Shown: positions 25,342 to 34,157 of the stretch, piece after piece
How positions within the stretch are numbered: position 1 is the first letter of the stretch
How the letters are laid out: every line of letters begins with the position of its first letter
Assembly (NCBI RefSeq): GCF_003967015.1
Contig: NZ_AP017560.1
Location: 1,550,001 to 1,614,000 of the forward strand
Direction: 5' to 3'
Length of the DNA stretch: 64,000 nucleotides
Source: Pseudanabaena sp. ABRG5-3
Lineage (GTDB): Bacteria > Cyanobacteriota > Cyanobacteriia > Pseudanabaenales > Pseudanabaenaceae
Made by a program: the position numbers and the translations under genes
The notes under the pieces: model-generated
Database searches by the model: none
What the model was told of the DNA's origin: nothing
The model's input: the letters and a program-made list of their open reading frames with translations, nothing else

Positions 25342-26428
25342 GCCAAATTTACGCACAAGGTTGTTAGTTTCCCATTTACTAGTGGTTGTACTCAGTATGG
25401 CAATCGTTGCCTTGAGTGGGCTTTCGATTAACCCTCTGCTATTCGATCGCAAAGTTCAGGAAATGCAAAATAAGGGATTGCTAGATATTGATTCGCAGAC
25501 CGAGCAGAAGCTGATTACGCAAGAGTTTCATCATTCTTGGGGACGGAGTATGGCGATTTCGATCGCTTTAGGGGCGATCGGAGCATTTGGTTTGAGTTAT
25601 CTAGTGGCGCGGCGCATTCGTCATCCTTTGCAAAAAATTACGACAGTGATGCAGGAGTTTCGGGAAGGGAATTTTAAAGTACGCATACCTAGTAACGATA
25701 TTCCTGAACTCGATTATGTGAGTCAAAGCTTTAATCTGATGGCGCGGAATTTGGAGGACTCAGAACAGAAGCGGAGTGAGTTAATTAGTGATATGACCCA
25801 TGAGTTGCGAACGCCGCTAACTGTGACTAGAGGATATCTAGAACGTTTGCTAGATGGGAAATCTGAACCGTCACCCGAACTATTTCAAAGTCTAATCCAA
25901 GAAAATCGGCGTTTGGAAAGATTGGTGAATAATCTCCAAGAGCTATCAAAGGCACAGGCGGGAACGATCGCTTTAAAACTAGAGGCGATCGCTCTTAAGC
26001 CAGTTTTGTCAGTGTTGGTGGAAAGGTTTTCCGAGCAGTTAGTTGAGGATATAGAACTAGTTTTAGAATATAACTCTAAGTCGGTTAATGTAATTGGCGA
26101 TCGCGATTGTTTAGAACAAGTTTTGGTTAATTTAATTGGCAATGCCATCCAATATACTGAAGGTGGCAAGATTATTGTGCGTACTTACGATCTAGATCAC
26201 CGAGTTTGGATTGAAGTTCAAGATACGGGTATTGGTATTGCGTCTGAAGATTTGCCCCATGTGTTTGACCGTTTTTGGAGAGCAGATAAGGCGCGATCGC
26301 GACGTTCTGGAGGAACTGGTATTGGCTTGGCGATTACCAAATGCCTAGTAGAATTACAGGGCGGGGAAATTGCAGTAGAAAGCCAGCTTAACAAAGGTAG
26401 TATCTTCCGTTTTTGCCTTACTAGTTAA
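25334..26428 (+). CDS. sensor histidine kinase
   Basis: A membrane kinase of 364 aa. TM1 is at about residues 10-33, a short extracytoplasmic loop follows, TM2 is at 71-93 and a HAMP domain at 94-146. The HisKA box DMTHELRTPL has His156. The ATPase part has N, G1 (VQDTGIGI) and G2 (GGTGIGLAIT) boxes. The ATG at 25334 overlaps the response regulator stop by 8 bp; an upstream in-frame start would lie deeper inside the regulator. With a loop of only about 35 residues it may sense membrane or envelope state. Confidence 0.92.
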   Translation: MAKPNLRTRLLVSHLLVVVLSMAIVALSGLSINPLLFDRKVQEMQNKGLLDIDSQTEQKLITQEFHHSWGRSMAISIALGAIGAFGLSYLVARRIRHPLQKITTVMQEFREGNFKVRIPSNDIPELDYVSQSFNLMARNLEDSEQKRSELISDMTHELRTPLTVTRGYLERLLDGKSEPSPELFQSLIQENRRLERLVNNLQELSKAQAGTIALKLEAIALKPVLSVLVERFSEQLVEDIELVLEYNSKSVNVIGDRDCLEQVLVNLIGNAIQYTEGGKIIVRTYDLDHRVWIEVQDTGIGIASEDLPHVFDRFWRADKARSRRSGGTGIGLAITKCLVELQGGEIAVESQLNKGSIFRFCLTS

Positions 26429-26559
26429 TTGAATCTGAAGTGCTCAAGGCGATCGCTTTCAGCAAAACGGCGATCGGCTTCAGCTATTCTCTTGTCTAAT
26501 TTTTCTTGAGATCTTTCAAATAATTTATAAATATCTTCGATAGTTACAGGAGTTGTCAT
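26425..26559 (-). CDS. short protein resembling the N-terminus of DUF3782-type proteins
   Basis: A 44-aa frame beginning MTTPVTIEDIYKLFERSQEK and continuing with the heptad-like AEADRRFAESDR. In many cyanobacteria this is the start of a longer coiled-coil protein with a PD-(D/E)XK-like domain. Here it stops after 44 codons and overlaps the kinase gene end by 4 bp. It may be an intact small protein or the relic of a truncated one. Confidence 0.5.
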   Translation of the reverse strand: MTTPVTIEDIYKLFERSQEKLDKRIAEADRRFAESDRLEHFRFN

Positions 26560-26594
26560 TTTTGTGAGCTTTTAATTTACTGAAACTATTATAT

Positions 26595-27542
26595 TTAGTG
26601 AGGATCTTTAGGAATATCTTCGCTATAGCTGCGCCAGCCAGTATGAACTCTTTTCGTAGGGACATAATCTCCGCTTACAAGCAATGCCATTAAATCTGCA
26701 ACAACATCGTTACTCCAATAACCAGCATGAGCATCTGCCATTCCTAACGCCATCCCAGCATGACCTTGACCGAAACGTAAGGCTCCTGATTCCGCACCAT
26801 TAGCGTGCATCCAAAGAAATTGATCTGTAAATAAAAACTTATCTGCCTTATCGTGCTTAATTGCATTTCCCAATTGGTAAGCAATTAGATCTGAAGCATG
26901 AATAATATTTAACCAAGTTAGAGATTTACTGCTTTTTTCTACAAAATCATCAATAGCAGAAAAGTCGATATTTTGATGCAATCTCATAAACAAAAGTGGC
27001 GATCCCATTGTTACTACGCCACGCAATTTCAAATCAGAGTTACTAGAGTTAAAAAATTTACGAAACTCATGAGCAGGATCATTTTCAGATAAATTTTTAG
27101 CAAAGAGAAGATCCCATAAAACCAATGTTCCAAGGGAATGGGAGACTATAGCTATTTCTTTATCTTCAGGATGACTTTGAATAAATTTCTGAAATTGGAT
27201 TAAGATTTCTTCACGAATTGTTGCACCTGTACCAACGTTTAAATAGGTTAAAAAATCACCAAAAAACTTAGCAATAAAATCTTCGCGTGCTTCTTGATAG
27301 CGATAAATATCTGGCTCATTACCTTTGAGTTCTTTACATTTATCCGATAAATTTTTTACATCAGAGCGAACCCAGTTAAACAGTTGATCAGTTTTGTTCT
27401 TAAAAGCGTGTCCCCAAAAGCTTGAATAAAAGATCGGTGAGTCAACATTTTTCTTACTCAAAATATCTTTAACTTTTTTCTTAAACTGATCGCCGTAACC
27501 AGCATCTTGAGTAGCGACACCATGAATTAAAAATACGAGCAT
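26595..27542 (-). CDS. predicted alpha/beta hydrolase
   Basis: A 315-aa soluble protein. The LIHGV segment at residues 5-9 suits an oxyanion loop and IVSHSLGT (Ser136) is a nucleophile elbow of lipase or esterase type. TMGSPLLF further on matches the strand after the elbow in PGAP1/lipase-like folds. The C-terminal HAGYWSNDVVADL could carry the catalytic His. No signal peptide is seen. It does not share obvious similarity with the lipase upstream. The substrate is unknown. Confidence 0.7.
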   Translation of the reverse strand: MLVFLIHGVATQDAGYGDQFKKKVKDILSKKNVDSPIFYSSFWGHAFKNKTDQLFNWVRSDVKNLSDKCKELKGNEPDIYRYQEAREDFIAKFFGDFLTYLNVGTGATIREEILIQFQKFIQSHPEDKEIAIVSHSLGTLVLWDLLFAKNLSENDPAHEFRKFFNSSNSDLKLRGVVTMGSPLLFMRLHQNIDFSAIDDFVEKSSKSLTWLNIIHASDLIAYQLGNAIKHDKADKFLFTDQFLWMHANGAESGALRFGQGHAGMALGMADAHAGYWSNDVVADLMALLVSGDYVPTKRVHTGWRSYSEDIPKDPH

Positions 27543-27635
27543 AAACTCTAAAATTTATCTTGTTTAGAACAGATTAAGCTCTAAAAATTTAAAAGTAAAG
27601 ATAAACCTCAAGTATTTACTAATTTTTAATGAAAT

Positions 27636-28112
27636 TCAACCCTTTTCCCAGAAATCAATAGTTAACAATGAGTCGATATCGCGACTAAATTGCCATGTAT
27701 CAGGAAAATTTACAGACTTATAACCTGTATTTCTTCTAACTATGCGTAAAGCATCATCAAAAGCATCCTGAAATAACTCAGGATTACTAGCGTAATTTTT
27801 TAAACTCGGTGACTGTTTGAGAATGTCTCTGAGTGCATTGCGAGTTCTGTCAATAGTTTCCACCCACCCCGCATAGTCATATTCACTTTTGACATAGCAA
27901 CGCTTTAGCAAATGCTCAATTAGCGTAGTCAATCTTTGCTTTATTTCTCGTCTATCCCTACCAGCCAAACCTTCTAACTCCTCCACTAAATTTTCAATAT
28001 CAAGATTTTGAAAATCACCAGATTTTAACTGAGCGATCGCCTCTTCTAACCAAAGATGAAGATCGCGATCGTAGAGGGAGGTTTTAGAAGGTTTAGGTAA
28101 GGCTTGAGTCAT
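27636..28112 (-). CDS. DUF29-family protein
   Basis: A 158-aa protein of the DUF29 family, very common in multiple copies in cyanobacteria. Characteristic parts are SLYDRDLHLWLEEAI near residue 12, FQNLDIENLVEELEGL, LIEHLLKRCYV and the C-terminal FPDTWQFSRDID. A second copy is at 48868-49344. Function is unknown. It lies 24 bp downstream of sigA on the same strand, so it may be transcribed with it. Confidence 0.88.
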   Translation of the reverse strand: MTQALPKPSKTSLYDRDLHLWLEEAIAQLKSGDFQNLDIENLVEELEGLAGRDRREIKQRLTTLIEHLLKRCYVKSEYDYAGWVETIDRTRNALRDILKQSPSLKNYASNPELFQDAFDDALRIVRRNTGYKSVNFPDTWQFSRDIDSLLTIDFWEKG

Positions 28113-28136
28113 AGCAAGTACTCAATAGAGAACAAA

Positions 28137-29327
28137 TTAGCGAATGTACTCTTTTAAAACGCTATTGCGGTTAGGATGGCGCAACTTGCGGAGAGCCTTA
28201 GCTTCGATTTGGCGGATACGTTCACGGGTAACGTTGAAGATTTGACCGATCTCCTCAAGGGTCTTCATGCGTCCATCGTCTAAGCCGTAGCGCAGTCGCA
28301 GCACGTCACGTTCTCTAGGACTGAGGGTTCCCAGTACGCTTTCAAGATCTTCACGTAAGAGGCTCTTAGCAACTTGATCGTCAGGGGTTTCACCTTCGGA
28401 CTCGATGAAGTCACCGAGGCGAGAGTCTTCTTCCTTACCGATAGGGGTTTCGAGAGAGATTGGCAACTGGGCAGATTTGGCGATAAAGCGGAGCTTTTCG
28501 ATCGTCATCTCCATCCGCGTGGCAATTTCTTCCTCGGTAGGCTTACGCCCCATTTCTTGAGAAAGTAACTTGGTAGTTTTCTTAATCCGCGAAATAGTTT
28601 CGTAAAGGTGGACGGGAAGACGAATAGTACGGGATTGATCGGCGATCGCACGGGTGATTGCCTGACGAATCCACCATGTCGCATAGGTTGAGAATTTGTA
28701 ACCCTTTTCATGGTCAAACTTCTCGGCGGCACGGATCAAGCCTAAACTGCCCTCTTGAATCAAGTCTTGAAAGGACAAGCCACGATTCATGTACTTTTTG
28801 GCGATCGATACGACTAGACGGAGGTTCGACTGCACCATTTTGTCCTTTGCCCTGCGACCAGAGTGGAGACGCTTGCGAAATTCGCCAAGGGGCATACCCA
28901 TCTTGACAGCCCAATCAGGCTCTCTGACATCATCGGGATGGCAATCGATTTCGGTAGCTATTTCTTCACGCTTTAGCTCTAGTTCCAGCAAATCGGCAAT
29001 TTTACGTGCTAGCTCGATCTCTTCATCGGCTCTAAGCAAACGAATTCGACCGATTTCTTGCAAATAGAGACGGATCGAGTCTTCGGTAAAGTGCTTTTTC
29101 TTGGTTTGACTGGCTCTTTTCCCCTTAGCCCCCTTTAATTTGCCAGCTTTGTCGGGATCGTCATCAAGATCAGGGTCTTCATCTGAGTCATCAATTAAGT
29201 CGTCCTTATCAAGATCGATATCATCATCTAAGTCTTCAAGGTCTTCTTCAATTTCTTCAAGATTTGCGCCAAGCTTGCCAATAGGCAACTTGATGTCAAT
29301 AGGTAGGTCGATGGCTGCTTTGCTCAT
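28137..29327 (-). CDS. sigA: primary RNA polymerase sigma factor SigA
   Basis: Group 1 sigma70 of 396 aa. An acidic N terminus (about residues 20-60) is followed by region 1.2 ([13 protein letters not shown]), region 2 with the [18 protein letters not shown] and [10 protein letters not shown] signatures, region 3, and region 4 with [15 protein letters not shown] and the helix-turn-helix [17 protein letters not shown]. The start and length match cyanobacterial RpoD/SigA. It probably reads the TTG-N17-TATAAT promoter seen at rpsF. Confidence 0.94.
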   Translation of the reverse strand: MSKAAIDLPIDIKLPIGKLGANLEEIEEDLEDLDDDIDLDKDDLIDDSDEDPDLDDDPDKAGKLKGAKGKRASQTKKKHFTEDSIRLYLQEIGRIRLLRADEEIELARKIADLLELELKREEIATEIDCHPDDVREPDWAVKMGMPLGEFRKRLHSGRRAKDKMVQSNLRLVVSIAKKYMNRGLSFQDLIQEGSLGLIRAAEKFDHEKGYKFSTYATWWIRQAITRAIADQSRTIRLPVHLYETISRIKKTTKLLSQEMGRKPTEEEIATRMEMTIEKLRFIAKSAQLPISLETPIGKEEDSRLGDFIESEGETPDDQVAKSLLREDLESVLGTLSPRERDVLRLRYGLDDGRMKTLEEIGQIFNVTRERIRQIEAKALRKLRHPNRNSVLKEYIR

Positions 29328-29781
29328 GCCAGATTCCTCAGATCCGTACTGTCTAAAACTTGTGTCTACGGGGATTTACACCTAGATGATTGTAGCTTGA
29401 CAAACACAAAAATGGTGATTGTAGCTACTTAAGAATCATGAAAACAACTTCTAAAAGTTAATTCATAAGGGTTCCGCAATTTAATAAAGAGTCAGATTTC
29501 TTGTGGTATCGCGAAGTCGCACCACAAAAAATCGGTTCTTTATCTTACGGCATGTCCTTAATACTTAAAAGTTGTCTGACTAGTGTAATTCCTACTTATA
29601 TATTTATAGTCTAGCGATGCTCTGTTGACTTTTGAAAGAATTTTAGTAATTAACAAATAAATTTATAACTGACTTCAATCATTTGTAGATTTTTTTTTTA
29701 TTGAAAAGCACTCTTCTACAAAACATCTAAAATTGCATCGCTTCGCGACATTCTCCAAAGTTTTACTTTTACACAAGTTGC
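29328..29781. other. AT-rich gap upstream of sigA without a recognisable gene
   Basis: This stretch has no plausible coding frame. It contains an imperfect palindrome at about 29482-29542 (TTGTGGT...ACCACAA around TCGCGAAG) and a GCATCGCTTCGCGAC motif near 29743. The sigA promoter should lie in its left part, but I cannot place it with confidence. Confidence 0.5.
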
Positions 29782-29889
29782 TAAGTAGCTTGGCATAATT
29801 AAAAACCAGAGCCAAAACCTATAGCGCACGCACATCGTTTGTGTGCTATAGGTTTTGGGATTTTATATTTAATTGCACCCAGCTACTTA
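29782..29889. mobile_element. MITE-like palindromic element, copy A
   Basis: A 108-bp element with TAAGTAGC/GCTACTTA ends, inner GGCATAATTAAAAACC versus TAAATATAAAATCCC arms, and a CCAAAACCTATAGC stem. It is closely related to copy B 41 bp away. It has no coding capacity. Confidence 0.7.
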
Positions 29890-29930
29890 ATATTGACTCG
29901 AAATAATAGACATCAGATAGCGATCGCTGA

Positions 29931-30034
29931 TAAGTAGGTGGGCATAATTAAAACCCAGAGCCAAAAGCTGTGGCGCACGCGCAGCGTGCGCCACAGCTTT
30001 TGGGGTTTTATATTTAATTGCGCCCACCTACTTA
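29931..30034. mobile_element. MITE-like palindromic element, copy B
   Basis: A 104-bp element with TAAGTAGGTGGGC ends (13-bp inverted), the same internal layout as copy A, and a central perfect stem CCAAAAGCTGTGGCGCACGC. Arm sequences differ from copy A mainly by compensatory changes that keep pairing. Confidence 0.72.
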
Positions 30035-30127
30035 GTACCAAACCCAATATTTATTACCTATTCCCTAGGGATCACTATATTTTGCAAAAACTCAGATACA
30101 TTTATTAAGTATTATTAATTTTTGATT

Positions 30128-30703
30128 ATGCTTAAGCTTAATAAAATATCCATCGCTTCAATTGGCTTATTTGTTGGCGGAATCCTGTTTGTAGTTGGGT
30201 TTTGGGCCTACTCTAAGGGAAATTCGACTTTAAATCTGATTGGATTTTTCTACGGTTTTCCAATTCTCTTGGGAGGATTTGCTTTTAAATCATCGGAGGT
30301 AGCACCCATACCCGTGATTGTGCCTGAATCTGAGGATGTTTTGGCTGTACGAAAGTTGCAAGAAACATCAACCCAAAAGCAGTTACGCAAGGATGTTACG
30401 CGCTATCGCTACGGGATCAAGGCACATTTAGATGAAGTTTTAGAAAAACTGGGAATGCGCCCCACCGATGAAGAACGTCCTGTCTTGATTGGCATTTATG
30501 AAGAGATTTCTCAAGCTGAAGAAACTAAGGGAGCCTACAGTTTAGTTTTGCGTTTTCAATCTCCTCTGATGGGCTTTGAAGTTTGGCAAGAAAAACAAGA
30601 TAAGTTAACGCGATTTTTTGGTCCTGGAATTGTGGCCACTGTTTCTGAACTCGCCAATAAAGAAGTTGATCTGCGCTTGATTTCCCAGAATGTAGCCGAT
30701 TAG
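30128..30703 (+). CDS. DUF2854 thylakoid-type membrane protein
   Basis: A 191-aa protein. Two hydrophobic segments near residues 9-29 and 34-52 precede a soluble domain with RYRYGIKAHLDEVLEKLGM, as in the DUF2854 family of cyanobacteria and plant plastids. The first ATG, at 30128, is used rather than a TTG two codons earlier; no good Shine-Dalgarno is seen. Function is unknown. It is followed by short direct repeats and tsaC on the same strand. Confidence 0.82.
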   Translation: MLKLNKISIASIGLFVGGILFVVGFWAYSKGNSTLNLIGFFYGFPILLGGFAFKSSEVAPIPVIVPESEDVLAVRKLQETSTQKQLRKDVTRYRYGIKAHLDEVLEKLGMRPTDEERPVLIGIYEEISQAEETKGAYSLVLRFQSPLMGFEVWQEKQDKLTRFFGPGIVATVSELANKEVDLRLISQNVAD

Positions 30704-30777
30704 CTTTTAGCCATTAGCTGCTAGCTTTTAGCCATTAGCTGTTCAATCACCAACAACCAATTACCAATTACCAATGC
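30701..30777. repeat. short direct repeats between the DUF2854 gene and tsaC
   Basis: TAGCTTTTAGCCATTAGCTG occurs twice (30701-30720, 30722-30741), then heptamers CCAATTA, CCAATTA and CCAATGC (30757-30777). This resembles the short tandemly repeated repetitive sequences of cyanobacteria. Confidence 0.75.
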
Positions 30778-30787
30778 AAGCAAACTA

Positions 30788-31366
30788 ATGGGTTTAGTGT
30801 CTTTAACCGCCTTAATTGCAGGTGCAAGATCGGGTCAGTTAATTAGCTTTCCGACTGATACTGTACCTGCTTTGGCAGTACGCCCTGATCGCAGTGCCGA
30901 TATTTTTACCCTCAAGCAGCGATCGCCTGATAAGCCATTGATCTTGATGGCATCAAGTTGGCAGGAGTTTTTACCATTTATTGATATTAGACATCCTGCC
31001 TTAGAAATTTGGCAACAAACTGCTGAGAAATATTTTGCAGGAGCCGTAACTTTGGTTTTGCCTGCTAGCGATCGCGGCGCAAAGTTAAATCAAGGTTTTA
31101 CAACCCTAGGCATCAGAATTCCTGATAGTAAAATTGCGATCGCGATTTTGCAGCAAACAGGAGCCATGCTGACTACTAGTGCCAATAAGAGTAATCAGCC
31201 ACCCTTACGCAAAATGTTAGAAATAGCTACCACTTTCCCGAATGTATGGACTTTGGGTGATGGGATCGATATTGCTGAGCCACTAGGAAGCGGTTTGCCA
31301 TCGACAGTCGTGGAATGGACACAAGGGGGATGGTTAGTCCGTCGGCAAGGGGCAATTAAGTTTTAA
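30788..31366 (+). CDS. tsaC: L-threonylcarbamoyladenylate synthase (TsaC/Sua5 family)
   Basis: Makes threonylcarbamoyl-AMP for the t6A modification of tRNAs reading ANN codons. The 192-aa single-domain form matches TsaC. Visible signatures are SFPTDTVPALAVRP, the substrate loop LKQRSPDKPL (KxR and KP), and LTTSANKSNQPP. The ATG at 30788 is the only sensible start, within a repeat-rich leader. A strong hairpin follows. Confidence 0.9.
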   Translation: MGLVSLTALIAGARSGQLISFPTDTVPALAVRPDRSADIFTLKQRSPDKPLILMASSWQEFLPFIDIRHPALEIWQQTAEKYFAGAVTLVLPASDRGAKLNQGFTTLGIRIPDSKIAIAILQQTGAMLTTSANKSNQPPLRKMLEIATTFPNVWTLGDGIDIAEPLGSGLPSTVVEWTQGGWLVRRQGAIKF

Positions 31367-31375
31367 AAACAAATT

Positions 31376-31405
31376 AAAAAAGGGACGCTTAGCGTCCCCT
31401 TTTTT
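31376..31405. terminator. bidirectional terminator between tsaC and the peptidoglycan-binding gene
   Basis: A6-GGGACGCT and AGCGTCCC-C-T6 form a perfect 8-bp GC stem around one base with A/T runs on both sides, between convergent genes. Confidence 0.85.
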
Positions 31406-32714
31406 AAGCTTGCCAATCTCGTGAGAACTTCTCTAACTGGGCAGTGGTCAATTCCTTTTCTAGCCATTGCAAGGCAGTAACTTGGCTAGGAAATTGCTGG
31501 CTGTTGTAGTCTTGGAAAATATCTAACAAAGAAATGGCGATCGCGCTTTGCTCAGAAGCCGTTGACCAACGTTGGAAAAACTGTTGCAAGGTTTGATCAG
31601 GTATAGCAGCTTGGAGATTTTCTAGAGCAGTTACTTGACTAGCACTACGCTTATAAACCTTGACGGCATCAGTTAGATTGAGCAGTTGGAGAGTATTTGT
31701 GGGCTGAGGAGATGGGGTAAATGGTGTACCTACTGTGCCTACAGCGACGTTCAGATTTGACCAGTCTTGGCGAAACTGATCGAGGGTTGGGGGTAGCAGT
31801 TGACTTTGTAACCACTGTAAAGCGAGATTCTGATTCAGCATTTGGCTACTGTTATAACCACTAAGAGCTTCCTGCAAAGATGCCGCAGTATTTGTTTGAC
31901 TAGAGGCAACTTGCCAACGTTGTAAAAATTGCTGCAATATTTCACCTGAAATATTCGCTTGCAAATTATTAATCGCCACGGTTTGATTCGGTAATTTGCC
32001 ACGGCTATAACTATTAGCAGCATCAACTAAACTAATGGGGCTTGCTGCTGGAATCGCAGGTGAAGGGCTTGTATCTGGAGAAGCTGTCGGCGTAGGTGTA
32101 GGGACAAAAACTGAGGATGGAGGTGTGGGCGTGGGGGTAGGTGAGGGAGATGGTGTTACAGGTGTTGGCGTAGGTGAGGGAGTTACATCTGGCGGACGAA
32201 CAATCACCACCTCAGTTGGTGGAGTTGCAGAGGGCGAAGGTGTAACATCAGCGATCGCAGGTGCTTGTAATTTTTGCCATGTTTGTGCGCCCACTTTGCC
32301 ATCAACAGTTAAACCATTAGCACGTTGAAAAGCGGCGATCGCATCCCTTGTGCCTACGCCAAAATCACCATCAATGCGCCCTTGGTAATAGCCCTTTGCT
32401 TTGAGAAGTTGTTGGGCTTGAGCCACAGCTTGACCTTGCGACCCTGGTAATAAAGTTGGTAATCCTTGGGTGGAAGACGTAGGCTGAGGAGTACTTGGCA
32501 CTGGGCTAGATGCTCGCAATTTTGCCCAGCTAGCATTACCCACAATGCCATCAGCCGTTAGCCCATTAGCTTTTTGAAATTTTAAAACCGCATTGGCAGT
32601 ACCAGCCCCAAAATCACCATCGATTTTGCCAGTATAAAATCCTTTGACCTGAAGAAGTTGCTGCAACTCAACTACAGCATTACCCTTACTACCTTGTCTT
32701 AATATTGCGTCCAT
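31404..32714 (-). CDS. peptidoglycan-binding protein with four C-terminal helical repeats
   Basis: A 436-aa protein. Two PG_binding_1 domains lie at about residues 3-67 and 85-148, each with the FYTGKIDGDFG / ANGLTxDGxVG pattern. A Pro/Thr/Ser-rich linker follows (about 152-225). Residues 226-436 hold four repeats of about 46 aa with the pattern A-x3-Y-x3-Q-x3-Q-x2-AL-x2-LQ-x8-L-x2-F-x3-W. I do not know this repeat as a named family. No signal peptide is visible, which is odd for a cell-wall binder. No catalytic domain is present. Confidence 0.75.
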   Translation of the reverse strand: MDAILRQGSKGNAVVELQQLLQVKGFYTGKIDGDFGAGTANAVLKFQKANGLTADGIVGNASWAKLRASSPVPSTPQPTSSTQGLPTLLPGSQGQAVAQAQQLLKAKGYYQGRIDGDFGVGTRDAIAAFQRANGLTVDGKVGAQTWQKLQAPAIADVTPSPSATPPTEVVIVRPPDVTPSPTPTPVTPSPSPTPTPTPPSSVFVPTPTPTASPDTSPSPAIPAASPISLVDAANSYSRGKLPNQTVAINNLQANISGEILQQFLQRWQVASSQTNTAASLQEALSGYNSSQMLNQNLALQWLQSQLLPPTLDQFRQDWSNLNVAVGTVGTPFTPSPQPTNTLQLLNLTDAVKVYKRSASQVTALENLQAAIPDQTLQQFFQRWSTASEQSAIAISLLDIFQDYNSQQFPSQVTALQWLEKELTTAQLEKFSRDWQA

Positions 32715-32829
32715 AATTAGCCCAATTTTCTCAAATTAATAGTTCGCGATTGGCTCAAAGTCTAGCAAACTCAGAACTCAGAAGTAGGTGTTGCCAAAAG
32801 CCACCAATCTTCTTTCTTTACTTCTGCAT

Positions 32830-33426
32830 TTAAAAATAAAGCACACGGGCATCTATTCCCTGCGATCGCAAGAAATGTTTCAAGGCCTCGGCTGCATCAC
32901 GATTGGTATAGCCACCAGCATAAATGTAATCCCCACGACCTGACTTCGCGATAAATGCGTTAGGAATCAAGCTTTGCACCTGTGCTAAAACCCCTGCTCC
33001 CCCTGCTCCCATTGGTACTGCGGTAACGTAGCGATATTGAGCCAAGTTATTAGTGTTGGAAAGATTTGTAGGGAGATAGCTTGGCAAGGTGACATAAGGT
33101 GAAGTATTAGGATTTTGGCTAGCTTGGTAATTGGCAGAAGAAGTTTGCTGGGCAGCAACACCACGCCGTTGCAGTTCTCTAGTCACGAAATCTGCGGTCG
33201 AAGGATCAAAAGCCCCTGCCACAATCGAAGTCTGTCCATTTACTAACGCCACTACAGGATTAGTGACCACTTGCCTTGCAATATTGAGAGTTACAGGATT
33301 ATTGCCTGCGACATAAACGAGAACGTTGCCTGCTTGGGCATTAGTGCTAGCGATCGCCACATTCCATAGTCCTAGACTAGCAATCACCAAGCCGATAGCT
33401 TTCTTTGTCCAGTCGGGCATCTTCAT
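32830..33426 (-). CDS. exported protein with SPOR-like C-terminal region
   Basis: A 198-aa protein with an N-terminal signal peptide (cleavage near NAQA, residue 32). Two segments, around VNGQTSIVAGAFDP and GDYIYAGGYTNRDAAEALKHFLRSQGIDARV, look like halves of SPOR-type domains that bind denuded peptidoglycan. The match is by pattern only. It lies next to the peptidoglycan-binding gene on the same strand, 115 bp away, suggesting a shared cell-envelope theme. Function is otherwise unknown. Confidence 0.65.
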   Translation of the reverse strand: MKMPDWTKKAIGLVIASLGLWNVAIASTNAQAGNVLVYVAGNNPVTLNIARQVVTNPVVALVNGQTSIVAGAFDPSTADFVTRELQRRGVAAQQTSSANYQASQNPNTSPYVTLPSYLPTNLSNTNNLAQYRYVTAVPMGAGGAGVLAQVQSLIPNAFIAKSGRGDYIYAGGYTNRDAAEALKHFLRSQGIDARVLYF

Positions 33427-33489
33427 AAATCTTAACCCTTTAAACCTTGATTGTTCTTAAACCTAAATTAATTCTATAGCAATGCCTAG

Positions 33490-33552
33490 ATAATTTTTTT
33501 GAGCAGTATTACGAGTTACCTTACTTCGTGCAATGACTCGTACGTAATACCT
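33490..33552. repeat. imperfect palindrome after rimI
   Basis: GTATTACGAGT and ACTCGTACGTAATAC flank a CTTCG-type loop region immediately beyond the rimI stop. It may terminate rimI; no strong T-run follows. Confidence 0.4.
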
Positions 33553-34092
33553 TTACAAATTCCAGCCTTTAGCTAACAAATTGAAAGATATTGACTCATG
33601 CCAATGCTCTAGCAATATCCCAAACTCTTGGGTATGTATTCCTTTACGCCATAGCATCAAAGCATCTTCGCCTGTCATTTCGTAATATTTAGGTCTTCTC
33701 CCAATTTCTTGAAAGCCAAAGCTTTGATATAAAGCGATCGCTATGTGATTAGACTCGCGGACTTCGAGGGTTGCCCATTCCAAATGGCGATCGCGAGCTT
33801 TTTTAAGTAATCCCCAAACCAGAGACTTACCGAAACCTTGACCTTGATATTCAGGGCGTACTGCTAAAACCGTAATATGCGCTTCTTCCATAACTGCCCA
33901 AAGACAGCCAAAACCAAGTAATTCATGATTTTCCGTCGTTAAACCTAATACACAACTACTAGGGTTATCGATTTCACGTTGATAAGCCTCTAAACTCCAA
34001 AAATCACCTAGGCACGCACAGTCAATAGCCCTTAACTGCGCTAAAAATTTTTGATCAATCTCACTTAGATAGATTCGGGTCGATAGGCTCAT
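33553..34092 (-). CDS. rimI: GNAT N-acetyltransferase, ribosomal S18 alanine acetyltransferase type
   Basis: A 179-aa GNAT protein. The acetyl-CoA loop RPEYQGQGFGKSL and following VRESNHIAIALYQSFGFQEIGRRPKYY match RimI-type enzymes, which acetylate the N-terminal alanine of S18. The region AHITVLAV precedes the loop as expected. Cyanobacterial RimI proteins have the same approximate length. A role on S18 is inferred from family; other GNAT substrates remain possible. Confidence 0.82.
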   Translation of the reverse strand: MSLSTRIYLSEIDQKFLAQLRAIDCACLGDFWSLEAYQREIDNPSSCVLGLTTENHELLGFGCLWAVMEEAHITVLAVRPEYQGQGFGKSLVWGLLKKARDRHLEWATLEVRESNHIAIALYQSFGFQEIGRRPKYYEMTGEDALMLWRKGIHTQEFGILLEHWHESISFNLLAKGWNL

Positions 34093-34157
34093 GTGTTGTA
34101 ATTATCTAAACATTCATAGGATTTGCGACCCAAAGCGCCGTAACTAGCCTGATACCA

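Noticed and set aside
32035-32328. Glycine/valine-rich open frame on the plus strand
   Set aside because: It is the complement of the Pro/Thr/Ser-rich linker of the peptidoglycan-binding gene, has no ribosome-binding site and shows simple codon periodicity of the opposite gene.
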